A stretch of DNA of 64,000 nucleotides from contig CM060315.1 in NCBI GenBank assembly GCA_030674185.1, forward strand, positions 87,498,079-87,562,078, given 5' to 3'. The translations under genes and the position numbers were made by a program. The notes below the pieces were generated by a model. It had not been told where the DNA came from and made no database searches. It worked only from the letters and a program-made list of their open reading frames with translations. How positions within the stretch are numbered: position 1 is the stretch's first letter; each line of letters begins with the position of its first letter. The DNA is from Monoplex corrugatus. Lineage: Eukaryota > Mollusca > Gastropoda > Littorinimorpha > Ranellidae. Shown here piece by piece: positions 35,014 to 47,884 of the stretch.

Positions 35014-36515
35014 AACCTTTAGAAAGAACACAACCAGCCAACCTCTAGAAAAAACACAGCCAACCAGCCTCTAGAAAGAACACAGCCAGCCAGCCTCCAG
35101 AAAGAAGACAGCCATACTTTAGAAAACACAACCAGCCTCAGAAAGAACACAGCCATACTTTAGAAAACACAACCAGCCTCAGAAAGAACACAGCCAGCCA
35201 GCCTCCAGAAAGAAGACAGCCATACTTTAGAAAACACAACCAGCCTCAGAAAGAACACAGCCAGCCAGCCTCCAGAAGAACACAGTACTTTAGAAAACAC
35301 AACCAGACTCAGAAAGATACAACAGCCATACTTAGAGAACAACCACCTCTAGAAAGAACACAGCCAGCCAACCTCCAGAAAGAAAAGCAAGCCAACTTTA
35401 GAAAACACAACCAGCCTCAGAAAGAACACAGCCATACTTTAGAAAACACAACCAGCCTCAGAAAGAACACAGCCAGCCAGCCTCCAGAAAGAAACAGCCA
35501 TACTTTAGAAAACACAACCAGCCTCCAGAAAGAACACAGCCAGCCAGCCTCCAGAAAGAACACAGTCATACTTTAGAAAACACAACCAGCCTCTAGAAAG
35601 AACACAGCCAACCAGCTTCTAGAAAGAACACAGCCAGACTCTAGAAAGAGCACAACCAGCCTCAGAAAGAACACAGCCAGCCCTCTCGAAAGCACAGCCA
35701 CCTTAAAAACACAGCCAGCCTTAGAAAGAATACAGCCAGACTCTAGAAAGAACACCACAGCTCAGAAGAACACACCAGCCACTCTAGAAAACCAGCCAGC
35801 CACTGAAACAGCCAGCCTTTAGAAAAACACAAGACTCTAGAAAGAACACAGCAGCCTTTGACACAGCCACTTAGAAAGAACACAGCCAGACTTCAGAAAG
35901 AACACAGCCAGACCAGTTCAGAAAGAACACAACCAGCCTCTAAAAAGAACACAACCAGTCTTTAGAAAGAACACAGCCAGCCTTGGAAAGCACAGCCAGC
36001 CTTAAAAGAACACAGCCAGACTTTAGAAAGAACACAACCAGCCCTAAAAGAACCCCAAACCAGCATCAAGAAAGAACACAGCCAGCAGCCTCTAGAAAGA
36101 ACACAAACCAGCCAGCCTCTAGAAGAACATGGCCAGCATCAAGAAAGAACACAGCCGCCTCTAGAAAGAAAAACCAGCCACCTTAGAAAGAACACAACAG
36201 CCAGCTTCAGAAAGAACACAGCCAGCCTCTAGAAAGAACACAACCAGCCTCTAAAAAGAACACAACCAGCTCTAGAAAGAACACAACCAGCTTTGAAAGA
36301 ACACACCAGCCTCTAGAAAGAACACAGCCAGCTTTAGAAAGAACACACAGCCCTAAGCACCCTAGAAAGAACACAGACCAGTTCTAGAAAGAACACAACC
36401 AGCCTCTAGAAAGAACACAACCAGCCTCTAGAAAGAACACAACCAGCTCTAGAAAGAACACACCAGCCTCTAGAAAGAACACAACCAGCCAGCCTCTAAC
36501 ACAGCCAACTAAAAC
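35014..36515 (+). repeat. 22-bp satellite array
   Basis: About 65-70 copies of a unit near 22 bp (CAGCCTCTAGAAAGAACACA plus AC or GC), with subtypes CTCCAGAAAG, CTCAGAAAG and CTTTAGAAAACA. A longer composite (TACTTTAGAAAACACAACCA and GCCTCAGAAAGAACACAGCC) is repeated several times in 35110-35600. Units in 35650-36350 carry many small deletions. Confidence 0.93.
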
Positions 36516-38548
36516 ACAGGCAGGAAAGCAAACCATTCAAGCTGATAAAGGTCTTGGGATGATAATGGAAAAACTCTCGATATTGGGACCAAAGTTTCTC
36601 CCCATCTGTCTTTTTTCCCTCACTGTTTGTTGAGCAAGGCAAGTTTTTTTTTTCAAATCCTTACATCTTGTATTACAGTCTATACTTGCCGCATTCTCAA
36701 AGCCGGCTGACAGCACAAAAGACAAGGTGTTCACTTTCTGTCTGGAAGACATCTAAAATTTCCTGATGTTCTGTCTACAATCAAATTTTGTTCATTTTTG
36801 ATCTTGTTCATTTCAATAAAATCTTTTCAAATGGACCAAACAAACTGAAGCTAATTATTATGAACATCCATATTCCCTTAGTCATCAAAAAACGGATACA
36901 TACTCATGCCACATCAAAGATCATCCTGTCTTCTTGTTATTACCAACTACACCTGTGACTACGTTTTCCAAATTGAAATACTGATTGTGTCAAAACGAGA
37001 CACATGGAGAAAAGCATTCTGATTACACACACTTTTCTTGTCATTCAAGATGGACTAAAATCATTCATCTATCACACAAAACATCAAAGGAGGCTTATCT
37101 GAAGAGTGTTTATTCCATACACAGTAGCACAGGCCTCATCCACAACCTGAAAAAACACCAGATTTCACTCACGGATTGACCGACACAATGCCTCTATGGA
37201 GAAGAAGCTGAACATGGTCATCATGAAAAGCCTATTAACATGTTTTTGTTTTCAAAAAAGGATGAATTATACATGCTTCAATACCAAATATCAAAACATC
37301 AACCAAGTCATGAACATTACAAGAACAGCTAAAATAAAATGACAAAAAGATCTAAAAATTCACAGAGTACTTATGGCAAGTACAAGCATCCACTTGTACA
37401 GACTCAAAATACAAAATTTATGCTGATTTACGGGAGAACCATGAAGTGAATATCCCTTTGACTCCCCTCATCCTGTCCACCAGCTTCCGACATGGGTGGC
37501 AGGGTTTACTGGCTGAGAACTTGTTGATCCCTGGCACAGTGACAGTAATGTTATTGTTCCCCTGGTCACCAATGCATGACAATGTGATCCCACCATCAAT
37601 CTCCCACAACTTATCACACTGAACAAAGTGAAGTCTTACAATAGATTTTCTCCCTTTTCTGATGTTTCAGACTGAGGCAAGGTTTGAGACTGCTCTTCTT
37701 ATAATCACTTCAGCTGTCCAGTTCGTCTGGTTCAACAGAAGGCCCAAACTAGGTAGCATTCAAATGCATCATAACTGAAAAAGTCTGATGCTAGAGCCAA
37801 CCTGGTAGCGATGAATCAATAAATAGCTGAGACATGATGATGTACGCAGTTTCAATCACCATTCAAATTCAGTACACTCCCCCAAGAGGGGCTTCTTACC
37901 AAAACTGTATAGTGATGAGAACCAAACTGCATGTTTTAATTTGTGTTTCCATGTTTCATGACTCAACAGGCACCTCCCCATGTTTTCAAGCTTTCAACAA
38001 CCAGGGTTCCCACAGTGGGTTTGTTTCACAATTCCCAAACTCTCCCCAACAACTATGGGTCACTTAACATATTTAAAACATTAAAGACTGCACAGGACAC
38101 ACTGTGCAGGACATTAACTCTCCATATCAACAGTTAATGGCAGCTAAAGAATGCAAACATGATCATCACATAGTTGTACTATGGGTACAGTGATGTGAAT
38201 AGTTTGCTGCTCAATACAGGTTAGCTTTCTCCTCCATCTTAATTTTTGACAAACAAAATGTCATCTTGATAATGTGACAATAATTACTTTCTGCAAATTG
38301 TTGCATCAAAACCATTTGTGGAATTCACAAACTCTCCAAAACCTCCATTTCCCATCAGTTTTCCAACATTGAAAATTTTTCTCAAGCTTTCCTAACATGG
38401 AAAATGACTGTTCAACCTTTCCCACTCTCAAAAGCAGAAAATGACAGCTGAGCCGTTCTAAACTGTGAGAACCCTGCCAACACATTAAACAAAACAGCGT
38501 CAGAGTGATTGTTCTCCAGCTCTGAATCCAAGCCAACCATCACTATTT
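36516..38548 (-). other. Region downstream of PPM1G, probably including its 3' UTR
   Basis: Mostly unique AT-rich sequence follows the PPM1G stop codon in gene orientation. Minus-strand poly(A)-signal candidates are ATTAAA at 37935-37940 and AATAAA at 37109-37114; I cannot tell which, if either, is used. A single diverged monomer of the 42-bp satellite lies near 37459-37490. No other gene is supported. Confidence 0.45.
37459..37490 (+). repeat. Single diverged monomer of the 42-bp satellite
   Basis: GACTCCCCTCATCCTGTCC followed by ACCAGCTT aligns with the satellite core GACTCCCTCACCCTATCC and ACCAGCTT. It is a lone copy in unique sequence 3' of PPM1G. Confidence 0.6.
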
Positions 38549-38788
38549 CTATTCACTCGACGTTGCCATCGCTTCCTTCCCTCCCTCTGCCTTGTCCTCT
38601 TCCCCCTCCTCCACCCTCTGCCTTTTCTCTGAGTTCTCTTCTGCACTCTCAAACTCGCGTACGCAGCGTTTGCTAGGCAACAGACCGTTTTCTCCCGCCT
38701 GATGATGCAGGATGACAATGATGCAAGTCATGTTGTCACAGCCTGTGCCGTCCCCATACGTGTTATCGGCCAGACAATGGTCAAACAA
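38549..38788 (-). CDS. PPM1G: PPM1G terminal exon
   Basis: The exon begins after the acceptor TGTTACAG and is open for 79 codons to TAG (38549-38551). It encodes [18 protein letters not shown] followed by MTCIIVI. The Asp in CDN corresponds to the last conserved metal-binding Asp of PP2C phosphatases (the GxxDNMT motif). The rest is a short charged tail ([18 protein letters not shown]), like the Lys/Glu-rich tail of other PPM1G proteins but without a long basic KKKK run. It joins the previous exon in phase 0, giving ICEE then LFDHC, matching the family's VEELLDQC. Confidence 0.93.
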   Translation of the reverse strand: MFDHCLADNTYGDGTGCDNMTCIIVILHHQAGENGLLPSKRCVREFESAEENSEKRQRVEEGEEDKAEGGKEAMATSSE

Positions 38789-38929
38789 CTGTAACAGACA
38801 TCAACAATACTAGTGACCACATATGCTCAGTTGCTGATATACCTTGTGATGGGTGTGACAATGAACATACTGGTGAAAAAGCCAGAGAACCAAGCATCAG
38901 AACTTATCACCAACAGCTCATCCTTAACA

Positions 38930-38936
38930 GTACACA

Positions 38937-39005
<69 letters not shown>

Positions 39006-39197
39006 TAGAAAACACACTGAGAAACACCTGTAACACGCACTACAGCACACACACTCATCACCATGGTGAGATTAAAAAAGAACAGAATGCAAATACATAA
39101 ACCTAACACAAACACACACACATAAAATGCATAAATAAAAACACTAACATAAACACAAATAAACACACACACACACACTGCACAGACTACAAACATT

Positions 39198-39255
<58 letters not shown>

Positions 39256-39260
39256 CATAC
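38930..39260 (+). repeat. (CA)n microsatellites in the last PPM1G intron
   Basis: Two long (CA)n runs (about 38933-39001 and 39203-39254) with shorter CA-rich stretches between and beyond, to about 39720. Many His/Thr-rich frames result. Confidence 0.95.
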
Positions 39261-40637
39261 ACAAATACTCACACAGACATACACAAATGCACACACAATC
39301 ACACATAAACACTCCACACACACTCAAACATTCTCACAAAAACACACACATAAAAACACATGTGAATACACACATACACAAAATCAATACACACAAGCAA
39401 CACAAAGAATATACACAAAGCAAAATACATACTAAAACACATAGGAAATGCACACAAAAAAACATATAAACACACACACACACAAACACTGACAAATACA
39501 GATGCACAGGCGTATCCATACAAAGCATGACACAGAAAGAAAGACATACACAAACACCTCCACAAAAACAAACATGCACACACATATATCCACACACAAA
39601 ATAAACATACACAAACACCCTGACAAAAATACATGCAACCATCCACACACTTGCACAAATACAAATACTGACACATGCACGTGCATGCGTGCGTGCACGC
39701 ACACACACAAAATACTTGTACACATAGACACACAATCATGAATACGTACACATACTGGTATACATATAAAGCTGGGAGAGTATTTCAGCTTAAAGATTCA
39801 TGCAGCCAGCAACAAACGACGTGGACTATAATATAATATAAATCAATTCAGCCTTCTGTGCCAAAAAAAAGCTTTGAAGTATTTACTGCGGTGCTATGAA
39901 AGTGAAGGTTAACACTCAGCCTGCTATTAACAGTCTTTCTGCATATCAGCTGTGAGACCCTGGTGAAGAAAATAATGACTAGCTACCAACTTTAGAAAAC
40001 AATGAGAAATGGATATCGCAGGGATTTTGAGGCGCATTCTGAAACAAGGACTGCCAGTATGTCTCTAACAACAGTCTTGATGAAAATACCATTGATTCTG
40101 GATTACTAGAGTTCAATGACAGCAGAATAACTAGAATTCCAAATAATTCTAAGCATAAGGCAGAAGCCTTCACATACATACACAAACAAATGCGCTCACG
40201 CACAACATACATGCACTGCATACTCCGACAAAGCCCGATTGTTCTAAAGCTCTAATTGTTTTCCTCTCAATAGTTTACTTGCTTCATTTTTTATTTAAAA
40301 CCTGAGTATGATACAATGGCTTTCAAAACATAATCCACTCCTCAAGAACACCTTTTCTTTTTCTTCTTTTTTCTCCATCTAAAAGCATACAGGTGAATAG
40401 ATACAAAAGAAAGAAACACACACACAAGCAGCAGAAACACAAGCACGTAAACATAAAAATGTGCACACATACATATTCAGACAAATATACAGGAATACAT
40501 ATATATATGCACAAAAACACAGACAAGACACACGCATATACACAAAAAACAAACATGCACACACATGCATACAAAACACACACACACAAGCACACCTTCA
40601 CACTCATTCACTCCCAAACACACTAACATTAAAACAA
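39261..40637. other. Intron sequence, CA-rich then unique
   Basis: Imperfect ACACA-rich DNA runs to about 39735, followed by unique intron sequence and another ACACA-rich stretch from 40390. No exon or element is recognisable. Confidence 0.5.
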
Positions 40638-40659
40638 ACACACACACACACACACACAC

Positions 40660-40702
<43 letters not shown>

Positions 40703-40731
40703 CACACCACACACACACACACACACACACA
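40638..40731 (+). repeat. (CA)n microsatellite
   Basis: About 95 bp of CA repeats with ACAACAC and ACCACAC slips. Confidence 0.96.
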
Positions 40732-41059
40732 AGTAGAAACACAACCACACAAACACAAAATGACAGCTGCAGGCAGGAAAAGTGTTCTTCGATAGTTTTC
40801 TTTAACTCTCAGTCTCAAACAGTGAACTTCCTGTTCCAGTCCCTCAGTTCACAGGATTTGGCAAAAATGGGGCTGGAAATGGGTAGGTTTCGTGTAAAGG
40901 TAGTAACTTTTGTGCAAGTGGACAGATGTTCTAGAACATTGGGATAATGTGGGTATACAATTGTTCTAAATGTTGAACATATTTTTTTTATGTATTATTG
41001 ACCTATGCTGGTGTCGTACTACTATTTCACCTGTGATTTTCACTTGAATTTCAGGTCTC

Positions 41060-42300
41060 ACCTGTTGGTGTCACCAGGTTTGGTGTTGGCAGCTGTACAC
41101 TTTGTCACCACCATCTCACTCCAGGCTGCTCTGTCTTCAGTTTTGTGGACAACACCTTGTATATTTAGGCCACTGATGTTGATTATGTTCTTGATGTATG
41201 AGATTGGAGGTCTGCCTTTCTTCCTTTATACCACTGTTTTTCCTTGAAAGATGGTTGCCATGAGGTCCATGTTCTTGCTGAGTGACACATGGCCAATGCA
41301 TTTTAGTCTTCTCTGGTTGATGTCCGCTAGTAGTTTTCTGGCGGTATCAAGTTCTTCCAGGACACTTTCATTAGTTCTTCTATCTGTCCATTTGACACAT
41401 AGTAGTCTCGATAAAACCACATCTCTGCTGCCTCAATTCTTTTGCAATCAGTTTTTCTGAGAGTCCAGGCTTCGCAGCCATAAATCATGACTGGCCAGAT
41501 CAAACACTTTTTAAGTCTAATTTTCAGGCCATTTGGTATGCCTCTGTCTTTCCAGATGTTGTTGAATTGGACCATTTTCTGTTTTGCTGTTCCAATTCTT
41601 ATTTTGATGTCTTTGGAGCAGGTTCCATCAACAGTTTTTAAAGAACCAAGATATTTGAAATCCTTAACATTTGCATTCAAGTTTAGGCCAGCCTTTCTGC
41701 CTGCTGCATCTACCCTGTATAGAATTCTTTTTATGCTGGTGATGTTGTCTAACTGCGCAGTATCATCAGCATAGTGAAGGTTTGAAAGATGTTTTCCCTC
41801 CCATCTTTATGCCTATGCCTTCTGTATCAGCATCTCTCATGACTTGTTCTGTGTATGTGCTAAAGAGATACTCCCCTGTGAATGTCGAAAGAATTCACAT
41901 TTCTGATTGTTCCATCTAACTAAAGCCTTTTGGTCTTGATATAATGAGGCAATTAATGCAATGAGGTGTTTAGGGGAGCCCATGTTGACCATTGTGTTGA
42001 ATAGGTGGAGATTGAATGACGCCGTCAAATGCTTTGCTGTAGTCTATGAAGGTGACAGAAGCTTTTTCAGTGCTTTTTATTTCCTCTACAAGTATTTGTA
42101 ACAGAAATAACATGCCAGTTGCACCTCTGTTGGATCTGTAGCCTGCATGGCAGTCAAATAGTTCTTCTATCTTGGTCTTCAATCTGTTGAGAATAATTAC
42201 AAGCAGAAGGTACATCAAATAAAATATTAACAAACAACTGTGTGAGCGGTTTTTGCTTATGTACTGGTACAAATGACAACACGTATGATGAAACAACCAG
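41060..42300 (-). pseudogene. Decayed RTE-like LINE in a PPM1G intron
   Basis: On the minus strand, in order: an RT fragment with CHAGYRSNRGATGM and TFIDYSKAFDGV (about 42180-42010), then after frame breaks VKDFKYLGS, RIGTAKQKMVQFNNIW, YGCEAWTLRKTDC, AAEMWFYR, then RRLKCIGHVSLSKNM. This is the palm-to-C-terminus order of an RTE-like LINE related to the fragment at 31170. Several frameshifts and the loss of the ADD region make it inactive. Both ends are ill-defined. It lies in the same orientation as PPM1G. Confidence 0.82.
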
Positions 42301-42659
42301 AAAATATGCTTTGTCACAGACCATAATGCTGTGCTGACCAGTTAGTAAGTAATCCTCCATTTACAACACTTGATTTCCATTCACATCACTAATGGCTGCA
42401 GAACACTGAATTATCCACTGCACAAAAGTCTGGAGAAAAGTCACACTATCACTTCATTTGAAGAACACAAGAGTTCACTATACATCATACTACTTTCAAT
42501 ATGGTCTTGGACTACATGTTTTTCTTTTTTGTCACACATTATGTAATATTTACAGGTAACTTGAAACACATGCAAGTTACAGATGAGAAAAAAAATACTG
42601 ACACAGCCTGGGAAAAAAAAATACTACACTACTGCGAGTCTTGCGGAACTGAGCAAAAC

Positions 42660-44260
42660 AAGCCCCTGTCCTTGCACAATGCACCAGCACAACGCTTCCA
42701 TTCCCATGTCTGGATTTTGCTGCCAGCAGCTGTGCGTGCACTCCCTTGTGCACAAACAAGTTTCACAGACTGCATGGTTTATATCTTTGTGGGCTAATAC
42801 AAGGTTGATTTTTTTATGACTGGCTCTTCTGCAAGTACAGGGGCATCTCTCTTCCTGGAGCTGAAGCCTCTAATGAGACCTACTGCTACCTGCAAATGGA
42901 ACATCATGTGGGACAGCGGTTTAGGGCATGGTCCATCTGGCCCTCCCTGTGCAAAATGTAGGCCTTGATCAGGGTCACATCGCAGAAAAAACAGAACACA
43001 TACTTCCACCATTTGTTGGCCCTGGCTGCAATCCCATAGTAGGATCTCAGCTGATCATTTTTATCCACAGCATTGCAGTTGTCGCTGTACTCCTGGACAG
43101 CTGTGGGTTTTAGGTAGGATTGTCAGGTTGTCCATGACGCCCCTTCTGGTCAGCTGTATGTTGCCAGTTCTGTTGATAGAATAGTCACCTGCATCTTCTC
43201 GTCAACCCAGTTGATAGCCAACAATCTGCTTTTCTTCAACTTCAGCATCTGATCACTGGTTGACAGCTTGGCCTTCTTCATGCACTCAGGTATCCCACGC
43301 CAATTCAAACAAACTGTCCCACAGGATGTGTTCTCTTTTGCAGAAGGGTCTCCATCAAACCAACTGATGTGAAAAAATTATCAAAATAAATGTGATGGTG
43401 CTTCTTGTAACAGAGCTCAACAAGTTTGGTGACCATTCTGGTACCAAGTGTGAAGGTTTTCAGTGGCTGTGTATTCCCTGTGTATTCCTTCCCAGTGCAC
43501 ATGTTGAAGTCCACCAGGTACAAGGACTCACAGTCAGCAACTGCCCATGCTTTGATCCCCCATTTGCATGGTTTTGATGGCAATATTGAAGAGAAACCTT
43601 TCCTTGAATCTGACCACTGTCAAAGATGGGTCACACCTTGTATCATTTGTCATAGAGTGGGCTTGTCCTTGATGGATTTTGGTCAAGTCATTCACATGAA
43701 AATATTTTATTTGTTCCTATCTGTTGACTGTCGTAATACTGGCAATGGACTGCTGACGAAGTTCTCGTTCTCTGCTCCAATAATTCCTATGGCTTGGAAG
43801 TAAGACAATCCCCGTGAGAAATAGAATTCAAAGGTAGGCTTTCAGCTCTTCTACAGTCACAGATGTGAAACTTCGGGTACCCTTTTGTTCCGCATACAAG
43901 TTGGTTTGTTTGACAATCCTTCAAAACACCATTGTCAGAATCAGCTGATAAAAATAATCCACAGACTGTGCAACGAATAACAGTGGTTTTGAAGGTCCTG
44001 TTGAACTTCTGAACTCATTTATTTCACTTTCTTTGATATCATTAGGCAAGTCTTCATCGTCCAAAACAGCATCGTCAGACGAAAATGATGCATCTGTAAT
44101 TTCGCTGAAGTCCAACAGATCACGTGTGTACGGAAGATACCGACACATCACTCTGGTTATCTAAACCTAGGCCTCCAGTGTTTCTATCATCTCCTCCTTC
44201 TATCGATTGCACAGAAAAAATACTCAATGTTGAGTCACTATCAGAATTGCTGCCCGTCAT
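42660..44260 (-). pseudogene. Decayed piggyBac-like (PGBD-type) transposase
   Basis: The minus strand begins with an acidic Ser/Asp-rich N-terminus (ATG at 44258-44260; MTGSNSDSDSTLS), shifts frame near 44115, and continues DLLDFSEITDASF and SVDYFYQLILTMVF. Next come QTNLYAEQKGT and VEELKAYL (stop after L), ILFLTGIVLLPSHRNYW, then a 92-codon open piece with MPSKPCKWGIKAW, HHHIYFDNFFTSVGLME and GTRMVTKLVE. Further on are NAVDKNDQLRSYYG and NKWWKYVF. These blocks in this order identify a PGBD/piggyBac DDE transposase; KWGIK and YFDNFFTS are the most diagnostic. At least four stops or frameshifts inactivate it. A Cys-rich end (CETCLCTRECTHSC) near 42700-42760 may be its C-terminal zinc-binding region. 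Confidence 0.87.
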
Positions 44261-45581
44261 TGTGATGAAAAATCAAACAAAACGGAAAAAAAAAAACCTG
44301 AAAACCCGCCACAAACTTCGGAAACTAGCCGCAGATTTTCTTTCCGACTAAAAGTGAGGAAGAAAGCTCGCTAAGGACGCTTTCTACTGTGCATGCTTGA
44401 CTTTGAATGGCCTGATTTTTAACCAAATGGATCCTAAATTAAAGGTGACTGACGAGGCCTGGTTTAAGCCATTTATGAGTGGCAAGTAGGTGTGGTTTCA
44501 AGTGATACATGAGACTTAAGAATTAAAGGTTTAACCATTTTTCAACTAATTTTTAGCCAATTTTGTTTAGCCATTTTGAACTAATTTTTAGCCAATTTCA
44601 GAGTACAAATGTCTAATAAGGATTGGAACAGCCACTCATCATTTAATGATTGAAATAGTTAGTGTTGTTGCATTAAAATGGACTTTGCACTGATTGCAGA
44701 CAATAAGCTGTGGTGTACCATACAAAATAAACAAATGATCTGTTCAACTAGAGAACAGGTCACAGTGTGTCAACACAACCTCTATGAGGACAGAATAATT
44801 GTCAAAGGGAAAAAACTACTATAAAACTGAGGGTTCAAGGAACAAGTTTCATTTCCTTTGATCCATTTCGGTGCACACAAGAAAAAAATCAATAAAATCT
44901 GACAGACGCATGTCTCCGTCAAGCTCTTGAACAAAAATTACAGTATCGGAAACCTGTATCTGACAAGAATCCACTGAATTAAAGCTGCTTGTGACATATT
45001 AAGTCATCATTTCCCAATACTAAGTACTAGACACATGCAATCTTTGTACAACAAGCATTCTTTTGACCTGTAGTGTTTTGCCCTATACAAATGGATTTTT
45101 GCTTTTGTTGTTACTATTGATATCATGATTTTTATAATTATTACTGTTATTATCATATCTCCATAGATCATTGAGAAATACACCTAAATTAAACAGGTCT
45201 ACCTGTTTTCACCATTGTTTTGCCAATTCCCTCTGCAGGTAAAAGCAGCTACAGGAAAAATGGGTGTATGAACTTAAACTTTTGATCATTTAAAGCAGCC
45301 AGGCAAGACCAACAACATCAATGTGTAGAACCTACATCAATTGCCAGTAGAGAGTGAAAACTAGAAGATGTTGAGGAATGGATCGCACACACACACCTAA
45401 AACCAGCCCTGATACAGAATCCCCAATGGAAGAGGAAAGGCCAGTTAACAGACACGTGACAAAGAGACATTCATGCAGACACTAGGAGGATGGGCCTTAC
45501 CTAGAGACAAAGGACTATGGTGAGGGGTGATGTGCATTATTAATCAACTAAAGCATAAAATGATTCAGAACAGGAACCCAC
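44261..45581. other. Intron sequence, nothing recognised
   Basis: AT-rich unique sequence upstream of the piggyBac remnant in PPM1G orientation, including a local repeat of TTTTTAGCCAATTT (44549-44600). No TTAA-bounded inverted terminal repeat for the piggyBac remnant could be identified here. Confidence 0.45.
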
Positions 45582-45675
45582 CTCTTCACAGATGAGGGAG
45601 GGTTTGGCCTTCTTGGCAGGGTCTTTTAGTCGCTCTTTGATGAAATCTACACAGTCCTGACTGGACATGGAGTTC
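45582..45675 (-). CDS. PPM1G: PPM1G exon encoding NSMSSQDCVDFI
   Basis: A 94-bp exon between the acceptor TGTATAG and the donor GTGGGT. Its first base completes the Trp codon of GIW, then 31 codons follow (SMSSQDCVDFIKERL and PAKKAKPSLICEE), ending in phase 0. It corresponds to WNVMSSQEVVDFI in vertebrate PPM1G, the helix after the metal-binding Asp. Confidence 0.93.
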
Positions 45676-45789
45676 CTATACACACATAAATAAAACAATA
45701 AACATGAAGAACAAAATTGTTCAATACAATAAATAAATAAAACAGGTGGAAATTGCTGACAGTATTCTGGAAGATCACAACATTCAATT

Positions 45790-45990
45790 CTTGAAGAGAA
45801 TGTAAAATCACATCCACCTAGACACCTCCCGCCTGGAGGGTAAAGGCTGCTGATTTTTCCCATTTCCTCAGTCAACATGGGTGCACGCCTGTTACTACCT
45901 AAACCCTGCTTCTTTTGTATACGCATAAAGAACGTTAACTATACACATTACACATCCTGAAAGTCACAGATCCTGAAACTTATGACACTG
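45790..45990 (-). mobile_element. SINE-body-like repeat D, left flank of the 45-bp satellite
   Basis: The block with AGAACGTTAACTATACACATT near 45931-45952 and its surroundings align with 11930-11975 (AGAACGTCAACCATACACATT). The sequence then runs directly into the first 45-bp satellite unit. The other half of the same domain resumes at 48690. Confidence 0.65.
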
Positions 45991-46416
45991 TCCCATTAAA
46001 TGTGCATGTTACAGATCCTGAAAATTATGTTGTCCCATTACATAGACATGTTACAGATCCTGAAACTTATTGTCCCATTAAACAGACATGTTACAGATCC
46101 TGAAACTTATTGTCCCATTAAACAGACATGTTACAGATCCTGAAAGTTGTGACATTGTCCCATTAAACAGACATGTTACAGATCCTGAAACTTATTGTCC
46201 CATTAAACAGACACGTTACAGATCCTGAAACTTATTGTCCCATTAAACAGACATGTTACAGATCCTGAAAGTTGTGACATTGTTCCATTAAATAGACATG
46301 TTACAGATCCTGAAACTTATTGTCCCATTAAACAGACATGTTACAGATCCTGAAAGTTGTGACATTGTCCCATTAAATAGACATGTTACAGATCCTGAAA
46401 CTTATTGTCCCATTAA
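45955..46416 (+). repeat. 45-bp satellite array, left part
   Basis: Tandem units with ACATGTTACAGATCCTGAAA, then either GTTGTGACATTGTCCCATTA (45-bp form) or CTTATTGTCCCATTA (about 40-bp form). The array is interrupted at the TTAA at 46413 by a 1468-bp insertion and resumes exactly at 47885. Confidence 0.94.
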
Positions 46417-47884
46417 CCAGTTCAGTGCCTATAAGCCGTCAGCTGACGTTGCACAAAAGGTGTTGCTATATTGCCTAAGAGCCGTCCGCTGACGTTGCAG
46501 GAGTTTTCCGATTTTTCGTTCACAACTGTGTGAGCCAGTCAGCACACAGAAACACTGCACACTGAGCTATATGTGTCTACAATATAAAAATAGGATGTAA
46601 ATTAGGATACGTCATAGGGAAGACACTTTTATTGTCGCTAATGATTTGGTAACTGGACCACGTGAAGTGGAGCACAATGGCGACGCAACCTTCGACAAGC
46701 CGAACAGTGGCTCACGACAGCGGACTTCCACGACTCTAGAGGCCGTTCAAATGATTTTACAGCATGATGACGATGAGAGAATTTGTTATCTGATGATTCG
46801 CTTCAACATGAGGGTGGAGAAAGTAACAATGACCACGCCGACATTCAACGCTTGCTGGCTGAATCGATGCAAGCAGACGATAACAAGTACGAGTCAGACC
46901 GCGACTGCCGTGGTCAGTGCGAGTGGCGAGCGCGCAGGCCGTGACACTTCGGACTTTGGACCCAACAGCAGTGAACGTGATGGTACATGGTGAGATGGGT
47001 CACGCACGTGTTCGTGGTGTGGGAAGGGGGGAAGATGAGAAGGGGGAGAGGTGCAGAGGAGCTGTGCCCCAGTTAGACGGCATGGCAGGGGGCGTGGCGA
47101 TCAGCGAAGTGTTTCGCTCACTGAAAATCTGTTGGCCTCCAAATGGACAACAGTCAGACATTCCTCAATTTTTATGAAATCCAGGATTGAAAGTGGGAAC
47201 TGGTGACGTGTGCTATGCTTTTTCAAGCTGTTTCTGACTGATGAGCATGAGCTGATTGACTTATTTGAATAAGGATTCTGATTCTGGGCTTATTTTCTCT
47301 TGTTTTGATTGCAGAACCTGAAGAACAGAGAGAACCAATTCATGAGTGTCATGTAGTTTGATTGTTCAGTGTCTGAGTACACTGACTGTCATGTAGTTTG
47401 ACTGTTCAGTGTCTAGTACAATCACTTTTATGTTTACCGAAACCAGGTCTATCATTGATAGGATGGTTACTTACTTATTTGTCTGCATGGGTTTAGTATC
47501 GTTTCATGAACATTTTATGATGTCATATGTTTTGTTTTCATTTATGTATATAAACTGACAACAAACAAGTCATTTTCAGCTGTTTTTTTGTTTGTGAGTG
47601 TGTTGGGTATCAATCTGTAGAGATGGAAACTTACTTTTTAGACAACACAAAAAAATTATTTCCACTTTGGAATGCCTGGACAGGTCTTTGCAATCAAGCT
47701 AAGAGAAAAATAAGCACAGATTCAGAATCCTCGTTCATTTTCCTTCAAAAAACACTTATGTTTCTTTGTTGTATCTCTTACAGTTTTTGCACTAGAATTT
47801 TTTGTTAATTATTACCCTCGAATCCTCAAAATTCCCCGGCAATGGGGAAGCACATGTTTACGTTTTTCTCTGGCACTGAAAGGG
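46417..47884. mobile_element. piggyBac-like non-autonomous element inserted at TTAA
   Basis: A 1468-bp unique segment splits a 45-bp satellite unit exactly at TTAA, with one TTAA on each side (46413-46416 and 47885-47888). Removing it with one TTAA restores the unit. The ends form a short imperfect inverted repeat: CCAGTTCAGTGCC on the left, and CCCTTTCAGTGCC on the minus strand at the right. TTAA duplication with CCC-type ends is the signature of piggyBac. Inside, an ATG at 46677 opens a short broken frame (MATQPSTSRTV) and no transposase domain is recognisable. It looks like an internally deleted, non-autonomous copy. Confidence 0.8.

Noticed and set aside
38827..40736. Many His/Thr-rich and Cys/Val-rich ORFs
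   Set aside because: They are translations of (CA)n and (GT)n microsatellites.
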